From NCBI GenBank assembly GCA_038874435.1, contig JAVZCK010000021.1, positions 1 to 33,936 of the forward strand: a stretch of 33,936 nt of DNA. The letters are read 5' to 3'. The translations under genes and the position numbers were made by a program. This DNA comes from Thermoplasmata archaeon (GTDB lineage Archaea; Thermoplasmatota; Thermoplasmata; Lutacidiplasmatales; SKW197). The notes under the pieces are model-generated. The model worked only from the letters and a program-made list of their open reading frames with translations. It was not told where the DNA came from and searched no databases. Positions 1 through 9,026 of this stretch are shown here, piece by piece. Numbering within the stretch: position 1 is the first letter of the stretch; each line of letters starts with the position of its first letter.

Positions 1-859
1 CTACTGTTACTTTCGTGAGGTCTAAAGAAAGAAACGCACTTATGTTTATCCCAAGTACCTCCTCGGGGAGTGTCTTTATAGTCTGGACGAAACCACTTGC
101 CCACAATCCAAGGAGATACTCCAGTTTCTCCATTACCCATGCACGCAATGTGGTTACAGCCTTCTCCACAGCCTCCCACACCTTCTGCAAGCCGCCCACG
201 AGCATCTGCCAGAGTGCCTGCAATGCGTCTATGGCAATCGCTATCAGGCCCTTGATTTCCTTGCTCGCTTCAACGCTGTAGCCAGCGTAGTTTGTTGTCT
301 CGCCCACTGCTCTGTAGCCCTGGAGAAGCAGGGTGCCATAATCCACTGTGAACTCCCAGCCTGCTGTGATTTCCGTGTATCTTGCTTCGGGTATGTAGGT
401 ATGTTCTGCCACTACCTTTCCTGTCATTAACTCCACTATTTTCTGGTTCACCTCCTTTATTCCGCCTATGTCTCTCACAACGAATTCTGTCTGGATTGTG
501 TAGATTGTGCCAGATGATGTGTGATATTCTCGCACACTGGCACTCCATTTCGCTATGGTCGGGGGCATGTTGTATACCACGAAGGGATTGAACGCTTTCT
601 GTGTCCAGTTCTCGGCCTTGCTTGGGTCTGAAGCATTCAGTGTCTGGTAATAATCCCTGCACCAGCCATAGGTAGAGGCAAAGCCATTGCTTACAATCAT
701 CTGGTGCCAGAGGCTATCGCTGTCTATGTAGGAGATGTTGCTGAAGTAAATCTCTACGATAGCATACTCAGAATCACCAAGAAAGGGATTTGTAGGAGCT
801 GGCTGGAATTCTATATGTAACTGGTGGAATGCCATAAAATTTAAAGTATTCTGAATCAA
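1..859 (-). CDS. Surface-type cassette protein, copy 0 (runs off left edge)
   Basis: This is an open minus-strand frame with no stop before the window edge, so the C-terminus is missing. The start is read as TTG at 859: GGAGAGG lies 6 nt before it, and the previous gene's stop is one base away; an ATG at 835 is in frame but has no ribosome site. After about 30 unique residues the protein enters the module shared with three other copies here (EIYFSNISYID, GWCRDYYQTLNASDPSK, ENWTQKAFNPFVV), then a beta-rich Ig-like stretch and the junction helix GGLQKVWEAVEKAV. It lacks TSP3 repeats and a signal peptide. Compared with its paralogues it is the most strongly 5'-truncated copy. It could be a translated short variant or a silent recombination cassette; its function is unknown. 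Confidence 0.7.
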   Translation of the reverse strand, partial: MIQNTLNFMAFHQLHIEFQPAPTNPFLGDSEYAIVEIYFSNISYIDSDSLWHQMIVSNGFASTYGWCRDYYQTLNASDPSKAENWTQKAFNPFVVYNMPPTIAKWSASVREYHTSSGTIYTIQTEFVVRDIGGIKEVNQKIVELMTGKVVAEHTYIPEARYTEITAGWEFTVDYGTLLLQGYRAVGETTNYAGYSVEASKEIKGLIAIAIDALQALWQMLVGGLQKVWEAVEKAVTTLRAWVMEKLEYLLGLWASGFVQTIKTLPEEVLGINISAFLSLDLTKVTV

Positions 860-860
860 T

Positions 861-1379
861 TTAATCCTCTCCTTTTGAGTATTGCTTTTTCCAATTTTCA
901 TATGTCTGTATTATTTTCTCTCTATTTGTCTCTTCTTTCACAACTCCGAGGGATATCTCCCTCATATCCAAAAGCACTATCTTCACCCGACCATGGTTAT
1001 CAATAATATCCTCAATATCTGAAAAAGGAATCCGAACTTCATTAAAATCCCGAAGGTATTTTTTGTAAGTTCCTTTAGGCCACAGAAATCGCGAATCTCT
1101 TACTTTCCAGGAAATGTAGCCAGCATCCGGATTTACTATAATCTTTCGGGGATGGGTGAGAAGAATGATACAGCCTATAAAGTGGAAGCACAGTATGGCC
1201 AAAGATAATAGAAACATATGTAGTGCCCACATTGCCATGCGGGAAGGTTTAGATAAGAACCCAGCCCACCACAAAAAGCAAGAAGCAAGAATTCCGCCTC
1301 CGCCTACTATTATAATCGCTATTATTATATTTTTCGTAACCACTTTTTCTGTTGTTGTAGGAATAGAAATCTTCACCAC
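861..1379 (-). CDS. Small membrane protein, two TM plus PH-like tail
   Basis: About 172 aa. Two hydrophobic helices near the N-terminus (IIIAIIIVGGGGILASCF and a second beginning MWALHMFLLSLAIL) are followed by a charged beta-rich segment (about residues 80-150) that resembles bacterial PH-like/YcxB tails by pattern only. The start is GTG at 1379, with AGAGGTGA a few bases upstream; GTG at 1388 is also in frame but too close to that site. The gene starts just after the stop of the 1427-aa protein and ends one base before the start of copy 0, so the three are probably translated from one message. The 170-aa protein at 5721-6233 has the same layout. As the partner of a large surface-type protein it may be an immunity-like or anchoring protein, but that is inference. 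Confidence 0.7.
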   Translation of the reverse strand: MVKISIPTTTEKVVTKNIIIAIIIVGGGGILASCFLWWAGFLSKPSRMAMWALHMFLLSLAILCFHFIGCIILLTHPRKIIVNPDAGYISWKVRDSRFLWPKGTYKKYLRDFNEVRIPFSDIEDIIDNHGRVKIVLLDMREISLGVVKEETNREKIIQTYENWKKQYSKGED

Positions 1380-1391
1380 ATTTTTCACCTC

Positions 1392-4300
1392 TCAACGAAG
1401 TTGACCAATGAGTAGAAAGAGTGCTATTAAAGAAAATATTACTGCCAGGCCGCTTAATATTGTTGCTGGAGATTCACTTTCAGCTGTTTTATAGAATGAA
1501 ATTACTCCTACTACTAGACCAAAAATCCCCAGGCATATTCCAATCGTTACCGTAGCGTTTTTTGCTTCATTTTTTGGTTTGATTATATTTAAGCCAAAAC
1601 TCACAATCGCACAAAAAGCTATGATACCGAGTGCCAACGCAACACAATATACTCCTGTGACATCCTTTTCAATTTCAAGTGCCAATGCACTAAAGACAAC
1701 ACTGAGGAAAGAAAGAATAATTCCTGTGAAATTCCAAATTAACTCATTTGGTGGCGTCGGCGTGTTTTCTTCAACTAATTTTTTTGCAAAATCAAAGAAT
1801 ACATTAAATGATAAGGAGAGTTGTGGAATAGTAATGTGAAGGGTTGGGAGAGGAAGATTCTTTTGTTCAAATAGAATCAGGAAAATGAGAGAAAGCACGA
1901 GAGAAACAATTATTCCACTAATCCAACCTACTGGCCCAAAAATGTAGCCCAATGCGGTTATTGTAACCGTAACGGCAAAGAACACACCAAAGAGCATAAG
2001 GAAGAACTCTCCGAATATCTCATTTGAAATTTTGTGTAGAGTACTCTCAGAAATTTTGTGGCTTATGGAATATTCATCCCATGCAAGAGAAAGAGTGTTG
2101 TTTATATCTTCTACTTGTGTTCTCATCCTCTCTTGGATAGGTTGAAGGAGAGGTTGAATGGCGTTTTGAAGAGTTACGGCTATCCAATCTACAATCGCAT
2201 TCACAGCCTTCTCCACCGCATTCCATACCTCCTGCAGTCCGCCAGCAAGCATTGCCAGGAAACTGGCTATTGCGTCTGCAACCAGTGTAATAATTCCTTT
2301 TATCTCTTTTCGCACTTCCACCGCAGGATGGCTCTCTCCTACCATCGTATAACTTACTACATACCCGTAAACTTCATAACCGTAAAGAACCAGTGTCCCA
2401 TAGTCTACATCCAAGCGAATTGCGTTACTCCCTGTATAGGAAACCGCTGTTTGCTCTCCACTTTCTATCCACTTAAACACACCAGATGTAGCACCTCTGT
2501 AGAGGTCTTTCACTCCTACAAACAAGTTGCGGAACCCACTTACACTTTTCGCCTCTAAAGAAACGGTGATGTAACAGGCTGTGCAACTCCAGACCACACC
2601 TACCTGGACTCCATAGAGATACACAGGCACCCAGCCCCATTCGTCATGGGCCTCGGCAGAAAACGATGTAATCATCGGCGGGAGGTTGCAGACAACGAAC
2701 GGGTTGAATGCTTTCTGCGTCCAGTTCTCTGCCTTGCTTGGGTCTGAAGCATTCAGTGTCTGGTAATACTCCCTGCACCAGCCGTAGGCAGAGGCAAAGC
2801 CGTTGCTTACAACCATCTGTTGCCAGAGGCTATTGTTGTCTATGTAGGAGATGTTGCTGAAGTAGGTTTCTACGATGTCTGGGATGCCATCCTCATCCGT
2901 GTCTGTCCAGATTATGTTTCCCTGTGAGTCTTTGCCCTGGGCATAGGGAAGCTGTGGGTCCCCATACATCTTTTTCTCTCTGCTTATCGGTCTGTTCTCA
3001 CTGTCCCAGCCAGTAATGATTTTGACATTGTAGCCGAAAACTTCCTGGTAGTCCGTGATGGAGTCGCCATCAACATCTGGTGTTTTACAGTATTCTGCTG
3101 CTTTTGTGTCGCTCAGGCCTTTGCTCTTCCAGTATAGGAATTCCTGTGCATCCAGCCATTGGTCAGAATCTGTGTCGTTGCTCAGTGGGTTTAGGCCGAG
3201 GGTGTATTCTACGCTGTCTTTTAGGCCGTCAGCATCACTGTCTGGACTCCAGGGGTCTGTGTTTGTAATCAGAATTTCTTCGCCATCACTCAAACCATCA
3301 CCATCCGTATCTGTAACCGTAGCGTTTGTGTAATACTTAAAGATTTCTTCATAGTCAGAGAGCATGTCAGCATCTGTGTCAGTTTTATTCGGGTCTGTGC
3401 CGTAAATCTTGAGCTCCTCACCATCCAGAAGCAAATCGCCATCCATGTCCTTCACAAGAGGCCTTGTGGAATAAACCTTTACTTCCTCGTAGTCTGTCAG
3501 GCCATCACCATCCGTGTCTGGCAAATACTTGTTTGTGTGATACACATTCTCTTCTTCCCAATCTGGCAGTCCATCACCATCTGCATCTGCAAATGCACTT
3601 TCTGGCAATGGCTTCGCCTCCAACGGCTCATCATCCCAACCATCTATAATTATGTCCCTGTCTGTGTCTGGGTCAAGCCCATTAGTTGTATTTGTATTGT
3701 AGAAGAAGGAAAGTGTATGTGTGGCATTTTTCTGGGCTTGGCCGCATTCTACCCAGTAACCGCCATCTATCGCCATGTATTTCCAGTAACGCTTCGGATA
3801 TGTGAACATTGCATAGGCTGTGAATATCGCATCTGGATACTCTGAGGTGTTGAATGAAATGCCCTTTGCGAGCCTGTTTGTGCCTGTTGAATTTGGCTCA
3901 AGCAATACGCTGTTGTTGTAGTAAACTGCAAGAATACCAGTGCAGTTATTTGCAGAAATTGTTGATGAAACAGTGACTGGAATTGGATATTTCAAGAATG
4001 GTGCAAGGTTTACGCTGAAGTTGAAGGCTTCTGCATTCAACCAGTGCGTTTCGTTCTCGTTCAATTCACGGCTAAGATTGAGGAAAGAGACGCCTGGTGT
4101 ATGTGCACCCGTGTTATTCCAGTCTGGACTCGTATCACTCACTGTGTCTACAATAGGCGGGATTTCCTCTGCGTCGCTTTTTCCATCTTTGTCTGTATCA
4201 CTTGCATAGGGCGAAAAATTCCATTCTCTCTCCCGCTTGTCGTTTATTCCATCCCTGTCTGCATCCGCATCAAATGGATCCCATATTTGAGGCACCAGTG

Positions 4301-5675
4301 CCACATCAACTGAAAAAGTAACGCTAAAACTGGAATTTGAGGTGAGATTTACTTTGAACCAGAGTTCTGTATCGTTTGCATCAAGAATGCTCTGGATAAT
4401 TGAAGAAATATCAGGAATTGCTCTTGTCTCACAGGAATCCACACCCTTCCTTGAAACTACCTCTACAGTTCTGTTTTCCAGTTCCACTGCCGCAAATAGG
4501 TATGGCAGTTGTACGATATTTGGCAGTGAAAGTGTTGCTGTTGCATCAACAACACGGAATTTGTAGGAAGTTGGAAGCGGAGAAATGTTTAGATTGACAG
4601 AGGAAACTGTGGAGGAATATGGGTCGCTGGCATAATGGAAAATAGAAGTATAGAGAGAGAAATGCAATGTTGGCTGGCTTTTGTAGTATAGAAGTGCAAT
4701 TTGGGAAACATTGCCAGAAATAACCTCTATAGTTTGGGGTTTGAGTTGTCCTATATTATTGTAATACCAACAGCCGGCAATGCAGTTGTAGATACTTACA
4801 TTGGTTTGATTGTTCACTCTAAGCTTGACAGTGTCATTTGAACCTGCTTGCAACCAGAATGCATAGTAGCCATTTGGTGCATCTATTTGCCACCGTGTCT
4901 CATTATGCCTTGTTGGCAGCCACCACACATTCTCATTTACTTCCTCCCTGTCGCTTAATCCATCACCATCTGTGTCTGCACTGCTTGGATTCGTGAAGTA
5001 GCGGTTCCATTCAAGGCTGTCGTTCAAGCCATCGTTGTCCGTGTCCTCGCTTATCGGACTTGACTCCCAGGCATCTAATTTGCCATTGCAGTTTATGTCT
5101 TCCTGGCTGTCATTCAAGCCGTCGTTGTCGCTATCTGTGTCTCGCATGTTTACCCTGCCATCCCTGTCTGTATCAAGCCAGTAAAGGGGCTCGTCCCCAT
5201 CCTTGATGCCATCATTGTCGCTATCAGGGTCGCCAAGGTCTGGGAGGTCATCATTGTCAGAATCCGCTATTGCGTGAACTTCGCACCTTGCTGCAGTGTA
5301 ATCAGGCAATCCCCAGGGTGTGAACTCAATTCCAGTCAGGTTCTCCGTAATGTTGTATTGTTTCCACACAATTATTGCATTCCATTTATCTTTTATTGGT
5401 TGTGGCTCTGGTGGCCACTCATTTGTTCTCGTTCCAGTGCGTCGTATCCCGCCATAAACCACTTTTGCTACTATGACCATGTTCACGCTTTCGCCTGTAT
5501 TATTCATCCATAATCCATAGCCCTTTGCAGTATATCCAATCACACTGCCAAGAGAATCGAGTGTGGAGTTGAGGTATTCCCAGGCATCGTTTTCGTTCTC
5601 AAATTCCCGGGATTTGTCATACCACAGGCAGAAACGGTAAGGAAGGAGCGTGTAGTTTTTGTCGCTCCAGTTCAT
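1392..5675 (-). CDS. 1427-aa TSP3-repeat surface-type protein with multi-TM C-terminus (copy 1)
   Basis: This is the longest member of the array. Calcium-binding DxDxDG thrombospondin type 3 repeats occupy about residues 145-245, 475-515 and 690-905, separated by beta-rich regions full of N-x-S/T sequons, as in exported archaeal glycoproteins. The shared module (EVFGYNVKIITGWDSEN through AFNPFVVCNLPPM, then an Ig-like stretch) covers about 905-1150 and ends at the junction helix GGLQEVWNAVEKAVNAIV. The tail, about 1160-1427, is unlike the other copies and holds about six TM helices, the last ending at the C-terminus. ATG at 5675 is preceded by a GAGGGGG ribosome site, and an in-frame stop lies about 50 nt upstream, so no N-terminal extension is possible. 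There is no signal peptide (it begins MNWSDKNYTLLPYR), which is odd for such a protein. It could be a recombination donor or an unconventional surface protein. Confidence 0.9.
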   Translation of the reverse strand: MNWSDKNYTLLPYRFCLWYDKSREFENENDAWEYLNSTLDSLGSVIGYTAKGYGLWMNNTGESVNMVIVAKVVYGGIRRTGTRTNEWPPEPQPIKDKWNAIIVWKQYNITENLTGIEFTPWGLPDYTAARCEVHAIADSDNDDLPDLGDPDSDNDGIKDGDEPLYWLDTDRDGRVNMRDTDSDNDGLNDSQEDINCNGKLDAWESSPISEDTDNDGLNDSLEWNRYFTNPSSADTDGDGLSDREEVNENVWWLPTRHNETRWQIDAPNGYYAFWLQAGSNDTVKLRVNNQTNVSIYNCIAGCWYYNNIGQLKPQTIEVISGNVSQIALLYYKSQPTLHFSLYTSIFHYASDPYSSTVSSVNLNISPLPTSYKFRVVDATATLSLPNIVQLPYLFAAVELENRTVEVVSRKGVDSCETRAIPDISSIIQSILDANDTELWFKVNLTSNSSFSVTFSVDVALVPQIWDPFDADADRDGINDKREREWNFSPYASDTDKDGKSDAEEIPPIVDTVSDTSPDWNNTGAHTPGVSFLNLSRELNENETHWLNAEAFNFSVNLAPFLKYPIPVTVSSTISANNCTGILAVYYNNSVLLEPNSTGTNRLAKGISFNTSEYPDAIFTAYAMFTYPKRYWKYMAIDGGYWVECGQAQKNATHTLSFFYNTNTTNGLDPDTDRDIIIDGWDDEPLEAKPLPESAFADADGDGLPDWEEENVYHTNKYLPDTDGDGLTDYEEVKVYSTRPLVKDMDGDLLLDGEELKIYGTDPNKTDTDADMLSDYEEIFKYYTNATVTDTDGDGLSDGEEILITNTDPWSPDSDADGLKDSVEYTLGLNPLSNDTDSDQWLDAQEFLYWKSKGLSDTKAAEYCKTPDVDGDSITDYQEVFGYNVKIITGWDSENRPISREKKMYGDPQLPYAQGKDSQGNIIWTDTDEDGIPDIVETYFSNISYIDNNSLWQQMVVSNGFASAYGWCREYYQTLNASDPSKAENWTQKAFNPFVVCNLPPMITSFSAEAHDEWGWVPVYLYGVQVGVVWSCTACYITVSLEAKSVSGFRNLFVGVKDLYRGATSGVFKWIESGEQTAVSYTGSNAIRLDVDYGTLVLYGYEVYGYVVSYTMVGESHPAVEVRKEIKGIITLVADAIASFLAMLAGGLQEVWNAVEKAVNAIVDWIAVTLQNAIQPLLQPIQERMRTQVEDINNTLSLAWDEYSISHKISESTLHKISNEIFGEFFLMLFGVFFAVTVTITALGYIFGPVGWISGIIVSLVLSLIFLILFEQKNLPLPTLHITIPQLSLSFNVFFDFAKKLVEENTPTPPNELIWNFTGIILSFLSVVFSALALEIEKDVTGVYCVALALGIIAFCAIVSFGLNIIKPKNEAKNATVTIGICLGIFGLVVGVISFYKTAESESPATILSGLAVIFSLIALFLLIGQLR
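2209..2678. repeat. 470-bp perfect direct repeat, copy 1
   Basis: Every base from 2209 to 2678 matches 7020-7489 (constant offset 4811, no gaps); the first mismatches are 2208/7019 and 2679/7490. It encodes the Ig-like part of the shared module and the start of the junction helix. Lower but clear similarity continues rightwards to about 3080, and in part to 10895-11310 and 550-760. Confidence 0.95.
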
Positions 5676-5720
5676 ACTTACCCCCTCTTTTCTTGCTTCT
5701 TCCTGAAGATGTATAATCCC

Positions 5721-6233
5721 TCAAATGTTAAACACTGCTAACGGAACTTTTTCTTTTAGTTTTGTTAGGAAGATACTCTTATCTTTTATGTCCTCAACTG
5801 GTATGTTGGCCCCTCTCTTAATTGGCCCAATTGGTTTCTTAACAACTCTCAGACACTCCGTTAAATATACTTGGATATATTCCACTGCCACAATCTCATC
5901 ATATGGTATAAAACAATAATTTAATATTTGCTCATGCCCATAGAATATTCCCTTTTCAGTCAAGATTACCTTTACTCGAGGGTCTTGTTTATAAAGATAG
6001 AATAACCAGCTGCTCGATATACATAAAATGATAAATGGGAGTACAATCATACTTTTTTCATTACTTGATAGAGAAATCAATAGAAGCCAGCAAAATAAAA
6101 ATAATGATAAGGCAAAATTCATCCAGATGTACCTTTTCCTCCACTCAAGACGCTCTCTATATCTCTCAGACTCTATCTCAACAGTTGCATCGTAGTAAAC
6201 TTTTCCAAACTTATCTATATATTTCCAGGACAT
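5721..6233 (-). CDS. Small membrane protein, two TM plus PH-like tail
   Basis: 170 aa. A charged N-terminus (about 35 residues) precedes two TM helices, near 37-57 (MNFALSLFLFCWLLLISL) and 63-82, then a soluble beta-rich tail (VKVILTEKGIFYG, FIPYDEIVAVEYIQVYL) with the look of a PH-like fold. The ATG lies 2 nt after the TAA of the 765-aa protein, so translation is probably coupled; no good ribosome site is seen. It has the same two-TM-plus-tail plan as the gene at 861-1379, although their sequences have diverged. It follows a large cassette protein, as a toxin's immunity gene would. No known family was recognised with confidence. Confidence 0.75.
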   Translation of the reverse strand: MSWKYIDKFGKVYYDATVEIESERYRERLEWRKRYIWMNFALSLFLFCWLLLISLSSNEKSMIVLPFIILCISSSWLFYLYKQDPRVKVILTEKGIFYGHEQILNYCFIPYDEIVAVEYIQVYLTECLRVVKKPIGPIKRGANIPVEDIKDKSIFLTKLKEKVPLAVFNI

Positions 6234-6235
6234 AA

Positions 6236-8533
6236 TTAATCGAAATCTATTGCTAAGATTTTTCCATCGTTATCATAATCCGTACAAAGATTCCATCCTG
6301 CGTACACTGTACTCAATATAGAAAGCACTTCTTCAATGAAGAATAGGGGATTATAGAGAGGATTATCTGAGAGAGAGGGGATAAATGTGATGAGTGCACC
6401 TGTAAGGCTCAGTGCAAGAGAAAACCATCCTAGTAAACATGCATAAAATCCGCGCAATCCCTTTGAAGCAAGTAAAAGGACTAATCCTATAAAAGCAATC
6501 GCAAGGCCCACCGTATCTGGATCTATCCATTCCATCACAATTGCATATTTCTCCGCCAAAAAGAATAATTGCTGAAGATTTACACCGAAACCTGTTAACC
6601 AGAATGGATCTTCCGCTGGTATTATGTCCGTTGGAGTAGTGGGGTTTGTAGGGACAGTGGCTTCTTCGTAGAATGCGCCAAGGAATATCCCTATAATTGC
6701 TACTGAGACCATCGCTCCAATAATCCATCCTATACCTGGAACTGCAGTATTAACAAATCCTAATGTGTATCCTATTCCTTGGATAAATGTACATATCAAA
6801 ATAAATGCTAGGAATGGGAGGTCATATAATCGTTTTATCATTTGGGCAGTGTCCCAACTGGGATTTGCCAAGTCTCTCCCTAACTCCCTTACACAGCTTT
6901 TTACTATATCCACTACTGTCTCTACCAACGCCTCAACTGTATTCTTGAGAGCACCTATTACAGGTTCGAGCATCTTCAATATTATCTCCTTCACCCACTC
7001 CACAATCGCATTTACCGCTTTCTCCACCGCATTCCATACCTCCTGCAGTCCGCCAGCAAGCATTGCCAGGAAACTGGCTATTGCGTCTGCAACCAGTGTA
7101 ATAATTCCTTTTATCTCTTTTCGCACTTCCACCGCAGGATGGCTCTCTCCTACCATCGTATAACTTACTACATACCCGTAAACTTCATAACCGTAAAGAA
7201 CCAGTGTCCCATAGTCTACATCCAAGCGAATTGCGTTACTCCCTGTATAGGAAACCGCTGTTTGCTCTCCACTTTCTATCCACTTAAACACACCAGATGT
7301 AGCACCTCTGTAGAGGTCTTTCACTCCTACAAACAAGTTGCGGAACCCACTTACACTTTTCGCCTCTAAAGAAACGGTGATGTAACAGGCTGTGCAACTC
7401 CAGACCACACCTACCTGGACTCCATAGAGATACACAGGCACCCAGCCCCATTCGTCATGGGCCTCGGCAGAAAACGATGTAATCATCGGTGGGAGGTTGC
7501 AGACAACGAATGGGTTAAACGCTTTCTGCGTCCAGTTTTCTGCCTTGCTTGGGTCTGAAGCATTCAGTGTCTGGTAATACTCCCTGCACCAGCCATAGGT
7601 AGAGGCAAAGCCGTTGCTTACAATCATCTGTTGCCAGAGGCTATTGTTGTCTATGTAGGAAACATTGCTGAAGTAAATCTCCACGATATCTGGGATGCCG
7701 TCCTCATCCGTGTCGGTCCAGATTATGTTTCCCTGTGAGTCTTTGCCCTGGGCATAGGGAAGCAGTGGGTCACCATACATTGTTTTCTCTCTGCTGATTG
7801 GCTTGTTCTCACTGTCCCAGCCAGTAATGATTTTGACCGTGTAGCCGAAAACTTCCTGATAGTCTGTGATGGAGTCGCTGTCAACATCTGGGGTCTTGCA
7901 GTTCTTTGCTGCCTGGGCAGACGCATCCTTTTCGTTCATGCCCATCTTGTTGCGGTAGTAGTCATACCAGTAGTTGTATTCAAGTCCATCAAGCCATTGG
8001 TCAGTGTCCGTGTCGTTGCTCAGCGGATTCAGGCCGAGAGAGTATTCTGTGTCGTCGTAAAGGCCGTCGCTATCGGTATCTTCTTTCCATGGGTCTGTGT
8101 TCGTGATGAAAATTTCCTGGCTGTCTGTGAGATTATCGGAATCTGAAGAGGCTTTGTTCGGGTCTGTTCTGTAGATGAAAATTTCTGCATAGTCCCCAAT
8201 ACCGTCTTTGTCTGTATCTGGATTGCTCGCATTGGTTCCATACACACGCAATTCCTCAAAATCGCTCAAACCATCACCATCCGTGTCTGTTTTGTTCTTA
8301 TCCGTGCCTATATTCTCCTCTTCCCAGTTTAGCAAGCCATCGCCATCGTTGTCGGCAAATGGTGATTCCGGGAATGCCGATGGGTCAAACGGTTTCCCGT
8401 CGTCAGCATCTGGAATCACATCGTTGTCTGTGTCTACATCCAGCGGGTCTGTGGTTGTTTCTTTCTCTCCGAATTTCAGCGTGATGTCTATTCTTGGTGG
8501 ATATCTCTCTGGCTCGCAACTATTTTTCTTCAT
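6236..8533 (-). CDS. 765-aa TSP3-repeat surface-type protein with multi-TM C-terminus (copy 2)
   Basis: The N-terminal third is a block of DxDxDG TSP3 repeats aligning with the last TSP3 block of the 1427-aa protein (both read ESxFADxDGDGL then WEEEN). The shared module follows, with EIYFSNVSYID near residue 284, then the Ig-like stretch and the junction GGLQEVWNAVEKAVNAIV. The tail, about 505-765, is unrelated to copy 1, has several TM helices and ends with a lone Ca-site-like motif (DYDNDGKILAIDFD). ATG at 8533 is chosen because GGAG lies about 10 nt upstream; TTG at 8554 is also in frame. It overlaps the end of the upstream 165-aa gene by 14 nt. There is no signal peptide: it starts MKKNSCEPERYPPRI, in the middle of the ancestral architecture. 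Confidence 0.88.
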   Translation of the reverse strand: MKKNSCEPERYPPRIDITLKFGEKETTTDPLDVDTDNDVIPDADDGKPFDPSAFPESPFADNDGDGLLNWEEENIGTDKNKTDTDGDGLSDFEELRVYGTNASNPDTDKDGIGDYAEIFIYRTDPNKASSDSDNLTDSQEIFITNTDPWKEDTDSDGLYDDTEYSLGLNPLSNDTDTDQWLDGLEYNYWYDYYRNKMGMNEKDASAQAAKNCKTPDVDSDSITDYQEVFGYTVKIITGWDSENKPISREKTMYGDPLLPYAQGKDSQGNIIWTDTDEDGIPDIVEIYFSNVSYIDNNSLWQQMIVSNGFASTYGWCREYYQTLNASDPSKAENWTQKAFNPFVVCNLPPMITSFSAEAHDEWGWVPVYLYGVQVGVVWSCTACYITVSLEAKSVSGFRNLFVGVKDLYRGATSGVFKWIESGEQTAVSYTGSNAIRLDVDYGTLVLYGYEVYGYVVSYTMVGESHPAVEVRKEIKGIITLVADAIASFLAMLAGGLQEVWNAVEKAVNAIVEWVKEIILKMLEPVIGALKNTVEALVETVVDIVKSCVRELGRDLANPSWDTAQMIKRLYDLPFLAFILICTFIQGIGYTLGFVNTAVPGIGWIIGAMVSVAIIGIFLGAFYEEATVPTNPTTPTDIIPAEDPFWLTGFGVNLQQLFFLAEKYAIVMEWIDPDTVGLAIAFIGLVLLLASKGLRGFYACLLGWFSLALSLTGALITFIPSLSDNPLYNPLFFIEEVLSILSTVYAGWNLCTDYDNDGKILAIDFD
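7020..7489. repeat. 470-bp perfect direct repeat, copy 2
   Basis: Identical to 2209-2678 over the whole length, in the same orientation. Flanking coding sequence differs on the left (variable C-terminal domain) and is similar but not identical on the right. This points to recent duplication or gene conversion confined to the constant module. Confidence 0.95.
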
Positions 8534-9017
8534 ACCACGCACTCCATCTGACAATTATCTTATTTTCTTTACCTGTCCCAAATTCCTTCCCCTTCATTCT
8601 TGCTATCCAAATAAATGTTGAGAATGGGCTAAGAATAGAAGAAATAAAAAATAGGCCATATAGTGGGAATGTTCCAATAGTTAAGAAAATTGAGCAAGCT
8701 AAGAATACTGACATGCCAATCCCCAGAATAACAGCGTGTCTTTTAAATACTCCTTCTGAGAGTTTTTTATTTTGCGATATGTACAACTTATCAACAACAT
8801 AAGTATACAACCAAATACTATTGTTGAAACAAAGATGAAATATAAACAAAATAGGTAGAATAATTATATCGTACGGATAAGGGAGAACCCATCCTTGGAA
8901 AAAAGAAACCATAGACCATGCTAAAACTATGACATACCCTCCGTAATATATAGTATTAATAAATACCATTATTCCAAGCCATTTATCAATTTTTTCCTCA
9001 ATTTCTTTTTGTGTCAT
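8520..9017 (-). CDS. Small four-TM membrane protein
   Basis: 165 aa from ATG 9017, chosen because a GGTGG ribosome site made by the end of the upstream gene lies 5 nt before it; GTG at 9026 is also in frame. Hydropathy by eye shows four TM helices: LGIMVFINTIYYGGYVIVLA; IIILPILFIFHLCF; a third near GIGMSVFLACSIFL; and a fourth near GLFFISSILSPFSTF. There is no enzymatic motif. It begins right after the stop of the caspase-like cassette protein and overlaps the next large gene, so it is the small partner in that unit. It has a different topology from the two-TM/PH-like partners, which suggests partners vary together with the large proteins' tails. Confidence 0.72.
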   Translation of the reverse strand: MTQKEIEEKIDKWLGIMVFINTIYYGGYVIVLAWSMVSFFQGWVLPYPYDIIILPILFIFHLCFNNSIWLYTYVVDKLYISQNKKLSEGVFKRHAVILGIGMSVFLACSIFLTIGTFPLYGLFFISSILSPFSTFIWIARMKGKEFGTGKENKIIVRWSAWYEEK

Positions 9018-9026
9018 TTTATCCAC

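Noticed and set aside
2058-2558. 166-aa plus-strand frame, repeated in part at 7139-7369
   Set aside because: It is antisense to the shared module; it is repeated only because the 470-bp tract is identical in both copies.
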